In this document: positions 15,850 to 23,418 of the stretch, in pieces
How positions within the stretch are numbered: position 1 is the first letter of the stretch
Layout: each line of letters starts with the position of its first letter
Assembly: GCA_030263275.1 (NCBI GenBank)
Contig: SZOR01000060.1
Coordinates: forward strand, 1 to 24,686
Direction of reading: 5' to 3'
Origin: DSNY01 sp016861185
Lineage (GTDB): Bacteria > Pseudomonadota > Gammaproteobacteria > Burkholderiales > Burkholderiaceae_F
Length of the DNA stretch: 24,686 nt
Notes under the pieces: generated by a model
Told to the model about the DNA's origin: nothing
Seen by the model: only the letters and a program-made list of their open reading frames with translations
Databases searched by the model: none
Made by a program: the position numbers and the translations under genes

Positions 15850-16191
15850 TCAGAACATCCCCAGCGCCACCCGCAAGCTGCGCTCCACCGTCTCCATCTC
15901 CTCCGATGTCAGCGCCGTCAGCGGCCCGTCACCGAATCGCGCTCGATCGAGCGCGCGCGGCTGATCGACGATGACCTGGCAGTCCTGCTTCAGACGGTCG
16001 CGCGCCGGGATGCTGACGCGCCACAACTTGAAACGCGGATATACCTGCGTGGTCAGCGGCAGCACGATCACCAGCGGCGTATCCGCTGCCGTCAGTTCGT
16101 CCGCCTGCACGATCAGCACGGGGCGGATCTTGCCCACCTCGCGGCCGCGCGGCGGATTGAGATTGGCGATCCAGATTTCGCCGCGCTTCAT
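15850..16191 (-). CDS. MazF/PemK-family toxin (endoribonuclease)
   Basis: A 113-residue PemK/MazF-type toxin. The signature start MKRGEIWIANLNPPRGREVGK, then IRPVLIVQAD, VIVLPLTTQV, DQPRALDRARFG and the terminal TSEEMETVERSLRVALGM match the family in order. MazF proteins cut mRNA at short sequence motifs; the arginine in RPVLIV and the threonine in PLTTQ are the expected active-site region. The ATG overlaps the antitoxin stop (ATGA, 16188-16191). It is convergent with the Cas8-like gene (95-nt gap, no clear terminator) and interrupts the cas locus. The length is complete, so the toxin is probably functional. Confidence 0.92.
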   Translation of the reverse strand: MKRGEIWIANLNPPRGREVGKIRPVLIVQADELTAADTPLVIVLPLTTQVYPRFKLWRVSIPARDRLKQDCQVIVDQPRALDRARFGDGPLTALTSEEMETVERSLRVALGMF

Positions 16192-16505
16192 CGGCGGCGG
16201 CGACCACGGCCCACCGCTCTTGCGCGGGCGGGAACGGGTTTGCCCTCCGCGAGGTCGAGCGCCTCGCTGTCGGCCGCGGCAAAGTCCTCCGCGACGGCGA
16301 GCGCTTCGCGGCGGATCTTCGGGTCCGCGTAGGCGGCACGCGCCTCCGCAACAAGGGCGGAAACGAACCGCTCCCGCTCCCTGCGCGCGAGGAATTCGGC
16401 GATCGCAAGGCGAGCGACTTCCGCGCGCGCCACACCTTCGCGTCGCGCCTCGGCGTCGAGCCTGTCCTCGAGTTCCTCGGGCAGTCGAATGCTGAAACCG
16501 GCCAT
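16188..16505 (-). CDS. Ribbon-helix-helix antitoxin for the MazF-like toxin
   Basis: A 105-residue antitoxin. The N-terminus MAGFSIRLPEELEDRLDAEARREGVARAEVARLAIAEFL is a ribbon-helix-helix DNA-binding fold (residues 3-45). The rest is an acidic, helical toxin-binding tail that ends in a short arginine-rich stretch. RHH antitoxins bind their own promoter, usually together with the toxin. A perfect 23-bp palindrome lies 15 nt upstream of its ATG, and AGAGGTG precedes the start codon. It is divergent from cas4-cas1, with 240 nt between them. Confidence 0.88.
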   Translation of the reverse strand: MAGFSIRLPEELEDRLDAEARREGVARAEVARLAIAEFLARRERERFVSALVAEARAAYADPKIRREALAVAEDFAAADSEALDLAEGKPVPARARAVGRGRRRR

Positions 16506-16519
16506 CGGGCACCTCTGCG

Positions 16520-16542
16520 TTGTCCGGCATTATGCCGGACAA
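16520..16542 (-). promoter_or_regulatory. Palindromic operator/promoter of the toxin-antitoxin pair
   Basis: A perfect palindrome with 11-bp arms TTGTCCGGCAT (16520-16530) and ATGCCGGACAA (16532-16542) and a single central base. On the minus strand its centre reads CATAAT, a good -10, about 20 nt upstream of the antitoxin ATG. The antitoxin would cover this -10 when bound, the usual arrangement for an autoregulated RHH toxin-antitoxin pair. Confidence 0.8.
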
Positions 16543-16677
16543 GACGGCGGGCAAAGGCGAGGACATCGCTTCGTGCGCCCAATTACCCGCTCGCGCACCG
16601 GGCGAACGCGGTCCCTGTGGTCGCGGAACGCCAAGAAAGTGCGCGGACTCGCCCGGTCATTTCGAAGGTTCGGTTCG

Positions 16678-16712
16678 TCCGATTCGGATCATCTTTTCCT
16701 CCGATTCGGATC
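16678..16712. promoter_or_regulatory. Paired 13-nt direct repeats upstream of cas4-cas1 (candidate operator)
   Basis: TCCGATTCGGATC occurs at 16678-16690 and again at 16700-16712, exactly 22 bp apart (two helical turns). Each copy contains the palindrome TCCGA-T-TCGGA. They lie 33-68 nt before the cas4-cas1 ATG, where a repressor or activator of the adaptation operon would bind. The remainder of the 240-nt gap (16506-16745) holds only the toxin-antitoxin operator and the cas4-cas1 ribosome site GAGGAGG (16731-16737). Confidence 0.5.
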
Positions 16713-16745
16713 GATTTGACCCATCCGTCCGAGGAGGCACGGGTC

Positions 16746-18473
16746 ATGGCGGACGAAACGCTTCCTGAGTCGACGGCGCAGCCCGAATTGCCGCTGCCGT
16801 TCCCGGAGCTGGCGCGCGACCTGCCGCTGCTGCCGGCGCGCATGCTCAACGAGTACCAGTACTGCCCGCGGCTCGCGTATCTGGAGTGGGTGCAGGGCGA
16901 GTGGGCCGATTCGGCCGACACCGTCGAGGGCCGCAACGTGCACCGGCGCGTGGACAAGCCCGCCGGCGAGCTGCCGCCGGCGGCGGAGCTTCCGCCCGAG
17001 GAGAAGCTGCACGCGCGTTCGATCACGCTGTCGAGCAACCGGCTCGGGCTGATCGCGAAGATGGATCTGGTGGAGGCCGAAGACGGCTTCGTCGTGCCGG
17101 TGGACTACAAGCGCGGCAAGCGGCCGCACGTGGCCGGCGGCGCGTACGACCCGGAGCGCGTGCAGCTTTGCGCGCAGGCGCTGATCCTGGAGGAGCACGG
17201 CTATCGCGTGCGCGAAGGGGTGCTGTATTTCGCCGGTAGCCGCGAGCGCGTGCGCGTGGAGTTCGACGACGCGCTGCGCGCGCTGACGCGCAACGCGATC
17301 GACGGCCTGCGGCTGGTGGCCGCCGGCGGCACGATCCCGCCGCCGCTGGTGGACAGCCCCAAGTGCCCGCGCTGCTCGCTGGTCGGCATCTGCCTGCCGG
17401 ACGAAGTGAACTTCCTGAAGCGTGAAGACACGCCGCCGCGGCCGCTGGCCGTCGGCCGCGACGAGGCGATGCCCGTCTACGTGCAGGCGCAGCGCGCGAA
17501 GGTGAGCAAGAACGGCGAAACGCTGGAGGTTTCGATCGACGACGAGAAGGTCTCTGGCGCGCGGCTGGCGGAGGTGTCGCAGCTCGTGCTGATGGGTAAC
17601 GTTTACGTCACCACGCCGACGCTGCACGCGCTGATGGAGCGCGAGATCACCGTCTCCTGGCACAGCTACGGCGGCTGGTTCATCGGCCACACGATCGGCA
17701 CCGGCCACAAGAACGTCGAGCTGCGTACCGCGCAGTACCGTGCCAGCTTCGACGAGACGCGCTGCCTGCGCATCGCGCGCGGGCTGGTGGTGGCCAAGAT
17801 CCAGAACGCGCGCACGCTGCTGCGGCGGAACTGGAAGGCGGGCGAGCCACCCGAGCCGCTGCTCGACGAGTTCAAGCGCGACATCGACCAGGCGCGCCGG
17901 GTCGGCAGCGTGGTCGAGCTGCTCGGCGTGGAGGGCAACGCGGCGGCGCGCTACTTTCGCCACTTCAAACAGATGCTGAGCCCCGACTCGAGCGGCAGCT
18001 TTGCGTTCGACTTCGAGCGCCGCAACCGGCGGCCGCCGACCGATCCGGTCAACGCCTTGTTGTCCTTCGCGTACTCGCTGCTCGTCCGCGCGTGGACGGT
18101 GACGCTTTCTGCGGTGGGCTTCGATCCGTACCGGGGCTTCTATCACCAGCCGAGATACGGCCGCCCGGCGCTGGCGCTCGATCTGATGGAGCCGTTCCGG
18201 CCGCTGATCGCCGATTCGAGCGTGATCCAGGCGATCAACAACGGCGAAGTGAAGCCCTCCGACTTCGTGAGCGCCGCGGGCAGCGTGGCGCTGGACGCCG
18301 ACGGCCGCAAGCGTTTCATCGCGGCGTTCGAGCGCCGGCTCGGGCACGAAGTGACGCACCCGCTGTTCGGCTACAAGGTCAGCTACCGCCGGCTGCTGGA
18401 GCTGCAGGCGCGGTTGTTCGGCCGCTATCTGCTGGGCGAGCTTGCCGAATATCCGAACTTCGTCACACGCTGA
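16746..18473 (+). CDS. cas4-cas1: Cas4-Cas1 fusion (type I-G spacer acquisition)
   Basis: A 575-residue natural fusion typical of type I-G. The Cas4 half (about 28-225) has Cys40 in QYCPR, the RecB-type residues Asp107 (KMD), Asp120 and Lys122 (VDYKRGK), the Q-motif around Gln140-Tyr153, and three C-terminal cysteines (207, 210, 216) that complete the Fe-S site. The Cas1 half (about 240-575) has the metal-binding residues Glu396 (GVEGNAA), His467 (FYHQPRYG) and Asp479/Glu482 (LDLMEP). Cas4 trims prespacers at the PAM-proximal end and Cas1 integrates them. The start at 16746 is chosen because GAGGAGG lies 8 nt upstream; a longer in-frame start at 16617 would translate the putative operator. 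All catalytic residues are present. The gene is followed by cas2 after 12 nt. Confidence 0.96.
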   Translation: MADETLPESTAQPELPLPFPELARDLPLLPARMLNEYQYCPRLAYLEWVQGEWADSADTVEGRNVHRRVDKPAGELPPAAELPPEEKLHARSITLSSNRLGLIAKMDLVEAEDGFVVPVDYKRGKRPHVAGGAYDPERVQLCAQALILEEHGYRVREGVLYFAGSRERVRVEFDDALRALTRNAIDGLRLVAAGGTIPPPLVDSPKCPRCSLVGICLPDEVNFLKREDTPPRPLAVGRDEAMPVYVQAQRAKVSKNGETLEVSIDDEKVSGARLAEVSQLVLMGNVYVTTPTLHALMEREITVSWHSYGGWFIGHTIGTGHKNVELRTAQYRASFDETRCLRIARGLVVAKIQNARTLLRRNWKAGEPPEPLLDEFKRDIDQARRVGSVVELLGVEGNAAARYFRHFKQMLSPDSSGSFAFDFERRNRRPPTDPVNALLSFAYSLLVRAWTVTLSAVGFDPYRGFYHQPRYGRPALALDLMEPFRPLIADSSVIQAINNGEVKPSDFVSAAGSVALDADGRKRFIAAFERRLGHEVTHPLFGYKVSYRRLLELQARLFGRYLLGELAEYPNFVTR

Positions 18474-18485
18474 AGCGAGGCGGGC

Positions 18486-18779
18486 ATGGACGAGCGGCTG
18501 TACATCGTCACCTACGACATCGGCGACCCGAAGCGCTGGCGCGCCGTGTTCAAGCTGATGCACGGCTACGGCGAATGGGCGCAGCTGTCGGTGTTCCAGT
18601 GCCGGCTGACGCCGCGCCGGCACGCGGAGATGATTGCCACGCTGGACCAGATCATTCACCATGCCGACGACCACGTACTGGTGATCGACATCGGCCTGGC
18701 CGAGCGGGTCGAGCCGAAGGTGGTGAGCCTCGGCAAGCGCTCGTTCGAGCCGGTGGCGCGCGAGCCGGTGATCGTGTGA
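18486..18779 (+). CDS. cas2: Cas2
   Basis: A 97-residue Cas2, the dimeric scaffold of the Cas1-Cas2 integrase. The ferredoxin-fold start RLYIVTYDIGDPKRWRAVFKLMHGYG contains the conserved Asp11 (TYDIGD). WAQLSVFQCRLTPRRHAEM, the usual second strand-helix, follows, then VLVIDIG. The length is normal and nothing is missing. It lies 12 nt after cas4-cas1 with an AGCGAGGCGG ribosome region, and 204 nt before the first repeat, so the leader begins directly after its stop. Confidence 0.96.
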   Translation: MDERLYIVTYDIGDPKRWRAVFKLMHGYGEWAQLSVFQCRLTPRRHAEMIATLDQIIHHADDHVLVIDIGLAERVEPKVVSLGKRSFEPVAREPVIV

Positions 18780-18983
18780 TTCTCGCCGCCGCGGCGCGAG
18801 CGGTCGGGTGCGGCAAGCCGCCGCCACGAGCGCTCGCGACGGTGCAAGTTCTTTAACAATCTGGAGAATTCGCGGCCGGTGCCGCCGCCGGCGTCGTTCT
18901 TGTCTACACTTGCCGCGCGTTCTGCGCCAGCGCTCGCATCGCGGTTTGCGGGGTCAAGCCGGATGCGGACCGGCAAGCGAGCC
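18780..18983 (+). promoter_or_regulatory. CRISPR leader
   Basis: This 204-nt gene-free stretch separates cas2 from the first repeat; the degenerate repeat at the far end confirms that it is the leader side. It contains nested inverted repeats just after cas2 (CGCGAGCG 18795-18802 with CGCTCGCG 18831-18838; inner GCGGC-AA-GCCGC 18810-18821), then a boxA-like element. No convincing -35/-10 pair is seen, so the array may be transcribed by read-through from the adaptation operon or from an atypical promoter. Confidence 0.8.
18848..18860 (+). promoter_or_regulatory. boxA-like antitermination element in the CRISPR leader
   Basis: GTTCTTTAACAAT closely matches the rRNA-operon boxA consensus (TGCTCTTTAACAA in E. 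coli; GTTCTTTAACAA-type sequences precede betaproteobacterial 16S genes). It lies in the leader 124 nt before repeat 1, behind a strong hairpin, an order resembling boxB-boxA in rrn leaders. boxA-Nus antitermination has been reported for some enterobacterial CRISPR arrays, where it protects the long untranslated transcript from Rho. Its function here is inferred. Confidence 0.65.
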
Positions 18984-21900
18984 GTTTTCCGCGGTGAAGA
19001 GCCGCGGCCTCATTGAAGCTGGCCGGTGAGTGTGCCCGGCATGATCGACATCGACGTTTTCCGCGGTGAAGAGCCGCGGCCTCATTGAAGCGCCGCCTCT
19101 TTGAGCTTCGCCAAGATGGCGTCGTAGACTGGTTTTCCGCGGTGAAGAGCCGCGGCCTCATTGAAGCACGCAGGACGGCGCGCTGCTCATCAAGCGCCTG
19201 CAGTTTTCCGCGGTGAAGAGCCGCGGCCTCATTGAAGCTCTGCGGCCGCGATCAGTTCTTCTATCGTCGCGTCTTGTTTTCCGCGGTGAAGAGCCGCGGC
19301 CTCATTGAAGCGCGCAACGGTCCAGCGCTCGGCGGTCCTAGAGATTTGGTTTTCCGCGGTGAAGAGCCGCGGCCTCATTGAAGCCCAGGCGGCCATGCCG
19401 GCGAGCAGCTCGGCGCGGCGTTTTCCGCGGTGAAGAGCCGCGGCCTCATTGAAGCAAATGGTCGAGTAGCCAGTCAACGTGACGCGCTCGGTTTTCCGCG
19501 GTGAAGAGCCGCGGCCTCATTGAAGCAGGCGACTGGTTGCACAAACAGGGTCGAGGGTAATAGGGTTTTCCGCGGTGAAGAGCCGCGGCCTCATTGAAGC
19601 GAGCGCGACCTGGCGGCGGCGCTGGCGGCGCGCGGCGAGTTTTCCGCGGTGAAGAGCCGCGGCCTCATTGAAGCGCCTGCAGCGGCCCTTCGTTGTCGCC
19701 TGCGTGCTCGGTTTTCCGCGGTGAAGAGCCGCGGCCTCATTGAAGCATCGGTCCGGCACTGAGCGCGATCGGCAGCGCGATCAGTTTTCCGCGGTGAAGA
19801 GCCGCGGCCTCATTGAAGCGAGCCGTCGCTGTAGTCGGTTTCGAGGCAGAGGATGTTTTCCGCGGTGAAGAGCCGCGGCCTCATTGAAGCGAGAAGATCC
19901 AGTACCTCATCGACCGCGGCCTCGCCGGTTTTCCGCGGTGAAGAGCCGCGGCCTCATTGAAGCGAGGGCAAGATCTCCGCCGAGGAATTCGATCAGGCGA
20001 GTTTTCCGCGGTGAAGAGCCGCGGCCTCATTGAAGCCTGTGGTCATCTGATAGCTGGTGCGGCCAGTCATGGTTTTCCGCGGTGAAGAGCCGCGGCCTCA
20101 TTGAAGCATCTGCTCCGGCCGGAAGACCTCGACCTGTTCCTGGTTTTCCGCGGTGAAGAGCCGCGGCCTCATTGAAGCCAGCCGGCGTCGCTTCGCTGCC
20201 AGTTCTGCCTCGCGTTTTCCGCGGTGAAGAGCCGCGGCCTCATTGAAGCCGCTCATGGCGCTGTGCGAGGCCGAGGGCATGCACCCGTTTTCCGCGGTGA
20301 AGAGCCGCGGCCTCATTGAAGCTTCAAGGAAGATTAATTTTGCCCACATAGGATCTCTCGTTTTCCGCGGTGAAGAGCCGCGGCCTCATTGAAGCGGTCG
20401 GGGTCAGATAGATGTGCCTCTCGTTGCGCTCCGTTTTCCGCGGTGAAGAGCCGCGGCCTCATTGAAGCGGCTTGCGCCTACACACAGTCCCGCACTGTGT
20501 CTGCGTTTTCCGCGGTGAAGAGCCGCGGCCTCATTGAAGCATCCCAGCCCACTTCGTCGATCGCACAGCGGCCTTTGGTTTTCCGCGGTGAAGAGCCGCG
20601 GCCTCATTGAAGCGTATTCGGCACTGCGACGACTCTTCTTCGTGAGCGGTTTTCCGCGGTGAAGAGCCGCGGCCTCATTGAAGCTCGTCGGAGAGCACCG
20701 TGAGCGGGACCGCGGGGTTGGTTTTCCGCGGTGAAGAGCCGCGGCCTCATTGAAGCCTGACGTTCGAGCGCAAGCTGGCCGAGCGGCGAAGGGTTTTCCG
20801 CGGTGAAGAGCCGCGGCCTCATTGAAGCACTGATTCCTCGGCGTCCTCGAAGTCGCGCACCTTGTTTTCCGCGGTGAAGAGCCGCGGCCTCATTGAAGCT
20901 CGTCCGCGACATGGCTGTCGGTGGCCGCCTGCTGCGTTTTCCGCGGTGAAGAGCCGCGGCCTCATTGAAGCTGGGGTGGACGCCCGCACGCCGCGCCGTC
21001 CCTGTCAGGAGTTTTCCGCGGTGAAGAGCCGCGGCCTCATTGAAGCGAGCGCTTCGGACTGCGCGGCGAGCCAGGCAAGGACGTTTTCCGCGGTGAAGAG
21101 CCGCGGCCTCATTGAAGCGTACGGCTCGACCGTCATCCGGTGGTAGTCGTCCTGTGTTTTCCGCGGTGAAGAGCCGCGGCCTCATTGAAGCATCTTCTTG
21201 GCCTTGTCGTCGTCGGCGCGGAATTCGTTTTCCGCGGTGAAGAGCCGCGGCCTCATTGAAGCACGTTGGGCGGCGGATCCGGGTAGTCGTTCGGCGCGGT
21301 TTTCCGCGGTGAAGAGCCGCGGCCTCATTGAAGCTCGCGCAGTGTGAGCGCGTAGCGGCCGGACCGCAGAGTTTTCCGCGGTGAAGAGCCGCGGCCTCAT
21401 TGAAGCCGCGCCTGCATGAACGCGCCACCGTCGCGATGCGAGTTTTCCGCGGTGAAGAGCCGCGGCCTCATTGAAGCATACCTTCTGCGGCGGCTTTCGC
21501 TTCGATCGAGCCGGTTTTCCGCGGTGAAGAGCCGCGGCCTCATTGAAGCTATCATGGTGGACGAGTCGAATGTTTCGAAACAGGCGGTTTTCCGCGGTGA
21601 AGAGCCGCGGCCTCATTGAAGCCCTGTCTCATCGAATTACGTCGCGCAAGTGTTTGTGTTTTCCGCGGTGAAGAGCCGCGGCCTCATTGAAGCTCGCCTC
21701 TTGCCATCGCGGCGCTCGCGGTGCTCGGCGGTTTTCCGCGGTGAAGAGCCGCGGCCTCATTGAAGCATCGCACTGCCCAGTACCGGCAACGGGCAGCAAT
21801 TCCGTTTTCCGCGGTGAAGAGCCGCGGCCTCATTGAAGCGCATGTGCCGCGCGAGCCGAGCGGCTTCCCTGTCTGTTTTCCGCGGTGAAGAGCCGCGGCC

Positions 21901-22204
21901 TCATTGAAGCCTCGATCGTGAGTGTGGTCAGCTCAGCCATAGACGAGTTTTCCGCGGTGAAGAGCCGCGGCCTCATTGAAGCATGGCCCCGGCTGGCGTG
22001 TCGCTGGCGGAGACCGCAGTTTTCCGCGGTGAAGAGCCGCGGCCTCATTGAAGCCAGGACGCTGTGTCGTCGACCACCAGGGTGCTCGGCCGGGGTTTTC
22101 CGCGGTGAAGAGCCGCGGCCTCATTGAAGCAATTGCATGTTGCCCTCACTAGTTGATTGCCGCAGGGCGTTCTCCGCGGTGAAGAGCCGCGGCCTCATTG
22201 AAGC
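18984..22204 (+). CRISPR. Type I-G CRISPR array, 45 repeats and 44 spacers
   Basis: The 36-nt repeat begins GTTTTCC, forms a hairpin from CCGCGG, a TGAAGAG loop and CCGCGG, and ends CCTCATTGAAGC. I counted 45 copies by hand, with starts at 18984, 19056, 19132 and so on to 22095 and 22169. Spacers are 35-40 nt, mostly 35-37, and no duplicates were seen by eye. All repeats look identical except the last (T to C at position 4). Csb2 should cut near the hairpin. Leader position and the distal degenerate repeat agree on plus-strand transcription. The size and uniformity suggest an array that has been actively extended. Open frames through it (ASMRPRLFTAEN and FNEAAALHRGK repeats) are not genes. 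Confidence 0.98.
22169..22204 (+). repeat. Degenerate terminal CRISPR repeat
   Basis: The 45th repeat differs from the others only by C for T at position 4 (GTTCTCC instead of GTTTTCC). A mutated last repeat is the usual mark of the leader-distal end, because new repeats are copied at the leader side. Sequence after 22204 is no longer spacer-repeat. Confidence 0.9.
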
Positions 22205-22314
22205 GACAGCAACGCAGTGCGCGTCGGCTCGTACGCATTCGGCGGCCACACGCTGCTGTACGCCCGGCGCGGCCCGCTAGACTGCGAGCTGTCACCGCCA
22301 GAGCCGCGAGAATC

Positions 22315-22476
22315 ATGCGCACGACACTGTCTGCCGAAGCCAAGCGGATCCGCACGCCTGAACAGCGCGAGCGCCTCATGCGCGAGTCGGAACGGCTCGG
22401 CCGGCTGCTGGTCAGTCGCATCAAGCACAAGAAGAGCGGCGCGCAGCGGGTGCGCGAGTCGCGCGGCTGCGGCTGA
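22315..22476 (+). CDS. Small ORF, possible VapB-like antitoxin
   Basis: A 53-residue, strongly basic, helical protein beginning MRTTLSAEAKRIRTPEQRERLMRE. No clear DNA-binding fold is recognisable. The argument for an antitoxin is positional: its stop (22474-22476) overlaps the start of a frame that encodes the unmistakable N-terminus of a PIN-domain toxin. TAGACT (22278-22283) could be a -10. An ATG at 22198 in the same frame lies inside the last CRISPR repeat and is unlikely. The 110 nt between the array and this ATG show nothing else. It could also be a chance ORF. Confidence 0.4.
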   Translation: MRTTLSAEAKRIRTPEQRERLMRESERLGRLLVSRIKHKKSGAQRVRESRGCG

Positions 22477-22535
22477 CGCGCTACGTCGTCGACGCCTCAA
22501 TCGTCTACGACTGGTTGATCCGTTTTCCGAGGTGA
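22473..22535 (+). pseudogene. VapC-like PIN-domain toxin, 5' remnant
   Basis: The frame reads LTRYVVDASIVYDWLIRFPR and then a stop. The first 16 residues match the start of VapC toxins, in which the first catalytic aspartate lies in VVDAS. Full proteins are about 125-140 residues, so more than 80% is missing and the other acidic catalytic residues are absent. The homology stops where a CRISPR-repeat-like sequence begins (22522). A CTG would be the start codon if one is used. It overlaps the stop of the small upstream ORF, as vapC genes usually overlap vapB. Confidence 0.6.
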
Positions 22536-22543
22536 AGACCCGC
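22522..22543 (+). repeat. Orphan degenerate CRISPR-repeat fragment
   Basis: This stretch matches repeat positions 1-22 at 20 of 22 bases (GTTTTCCG-A-GGTGAAGA-C-CCGC), in the same orientation, 317 nt beyond the last array repeat. The match decays after position 22. Two mismatches in 22 nt is far beyond chance for this location. It forms the 3' end of the broken vapC-like frame. Confidence 0.75.
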
Positions 22544-22609
22544 TGCTTTGGACTTGGTCTGAACCCCGCGGCTCGCATCTTTTTCGGCACGCACCCCTAT
22601 CATCCCCGC

Positions 22610-23413
22610 ATGGCTCCGATCCGTTCGCCGGACAGCGCGGCCGCCGACCTCGGCCGCGGGGCGCTGAAGTGGCTCGCCGGCTGGTGGCGCGTGATCCACT
22701 TCGGCGCCGAACTGCTCGTGCTGGCGTTGTCGCCGGCCAGCTACCGCGGCGAAAACCGCGCGGCGATGGCGCGCCACGTGTACCTCGGCACGGCGCCGAT
22801 CCTGCCGTGGTTCACCGCGCTGTCGGCGCTGATCAGCCTGGTGGTGATCCGCATCGTCAGCGTCACCGCGCTGAGCTACGGGCTAACGCGTTACGCGCTC
22901 GAGATGGTCGTACGCGTGCTCGTGCTCGAGCTGATCCCGCTCGCGGCGGCCATGTTCGTCGCGATCCGCATCACGCTGCCCGATGCCGTCGAAATCGCAG
23001 CGCTGCGCGCGCGCGGGGATTTCGACGCGCTGAAGCGGCAAGGCGTCGATCCGCTGCTGCGCGAGGTGTTGCCGCGCGTGGCGGCCGGCGTGTTTTCGGT
23101 GCTGATGCTCGCCGCGGTGAGCTGCGTGGTCACGCTGCTGCTCGCCTACGTTTCGGTGTACGGCTTCACGACCGGCGGCTTCGCGGGCTACACGCACACG
23201 GTCGGCCGCATCTTCGGCCCCGGCGTCACGCTGATCTTCGCGCTGAAGACCTTCTTCTTCGCGGTCGCCGTCGCGGTGATGCCGATCGCCTCGGTGCTGT
23301 ACGAACCGCCGCGCGCGCGCACGCGAACGAGCGCCGAGCTGCAGGGTCTCGTGCGCATGTTTCTGTTGCTGCTGCTGATCGAGGCGGCCTCGCTGGTCGG
23401 CAACTACTATTGA
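22610..23413 (+). CDS. MlaE-family ABC transporter permease
   Basis: A 267-residue permease of the MlaE/YrbE family, the inner-membrane channel of MCE lipid-transport ABC systems. The N-terminus has an amphipathic or membrane helix (GALKWLAGWWRVIHFGAELLVLAL), then four to five membrane segments including ILPWFTALSALISLVVIRIVSVTAL, LELIPLAAAMFVAIRI, VFSVLMLAAVSCVVTLLLAYVSVY and FFFAVAVAVMPIASVLY. The LIPLAAAMFVAIR and VDPLLREVLPRVAAGVFS blocks match the conserved coupling region. It is a divergent member. The start ATG at 22610 fits the family's N-terminus. mlaD follows after 5 nt. The usual ATPase gene (mlaF) is not adjacent: the broken vapBC and the array take the expected upstream place. 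Confidence 0.85.
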   Translation: MAPIRSPDSAAADLGRGALKWLAGWWRVIHFGAELLVLALSPASYRGENRAAMARHVYLGTAPILPWFTALSALISLVVIRIVSVTALSYGLTRYALEMVVRVLVLELIPLAAAMFVAIRITLPDAVEIAALRARGDFDALKRQGVDPLLREVLPRVAAGVFSVLMLAAVSCVVTLLLAYVSVYGFTTGGFAGYTHTVGRIFGPGVTLIFALKTFFFAVAVAVMPIASVLYEPPRARTRTSAELQGLVRMFLLLLLIEAASLVGNYY

Positions 23414-23418
23414 CGCCG

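Noticed and set aside
16689..18827. A 712-codon minus-strand frame opposite cas4-cas1 and cas2
   Set aside because: Antisense to genes with complete catalytic motifs; the His/Arg/Ala-rich translation has no recognisable domain.
19917..19926. Part of spacer 13 resembles the repeat (about 10 nt, CCGCGGCCTC)
   Set aside because: Ten GC-rich bases can match by chance in this genome, and the flanks do not continue the repeat.
18904..22124. Many open frames through the array encoding ASMRPRLFTAEN or FNEAAALHRGK repeats
   Set aside because: They are translations of the CRISPR repeat with spacer-derived links, a common misannotation; no start signals or protein family support them.
22598..22603. 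TATCAT as a -10 promoter for the MlaE-type gene
   Set aside because: It lies 6 nt before the ATG and has no -35 at proper spacing; it would require a leaderless transcript, so the support is too weak to list.
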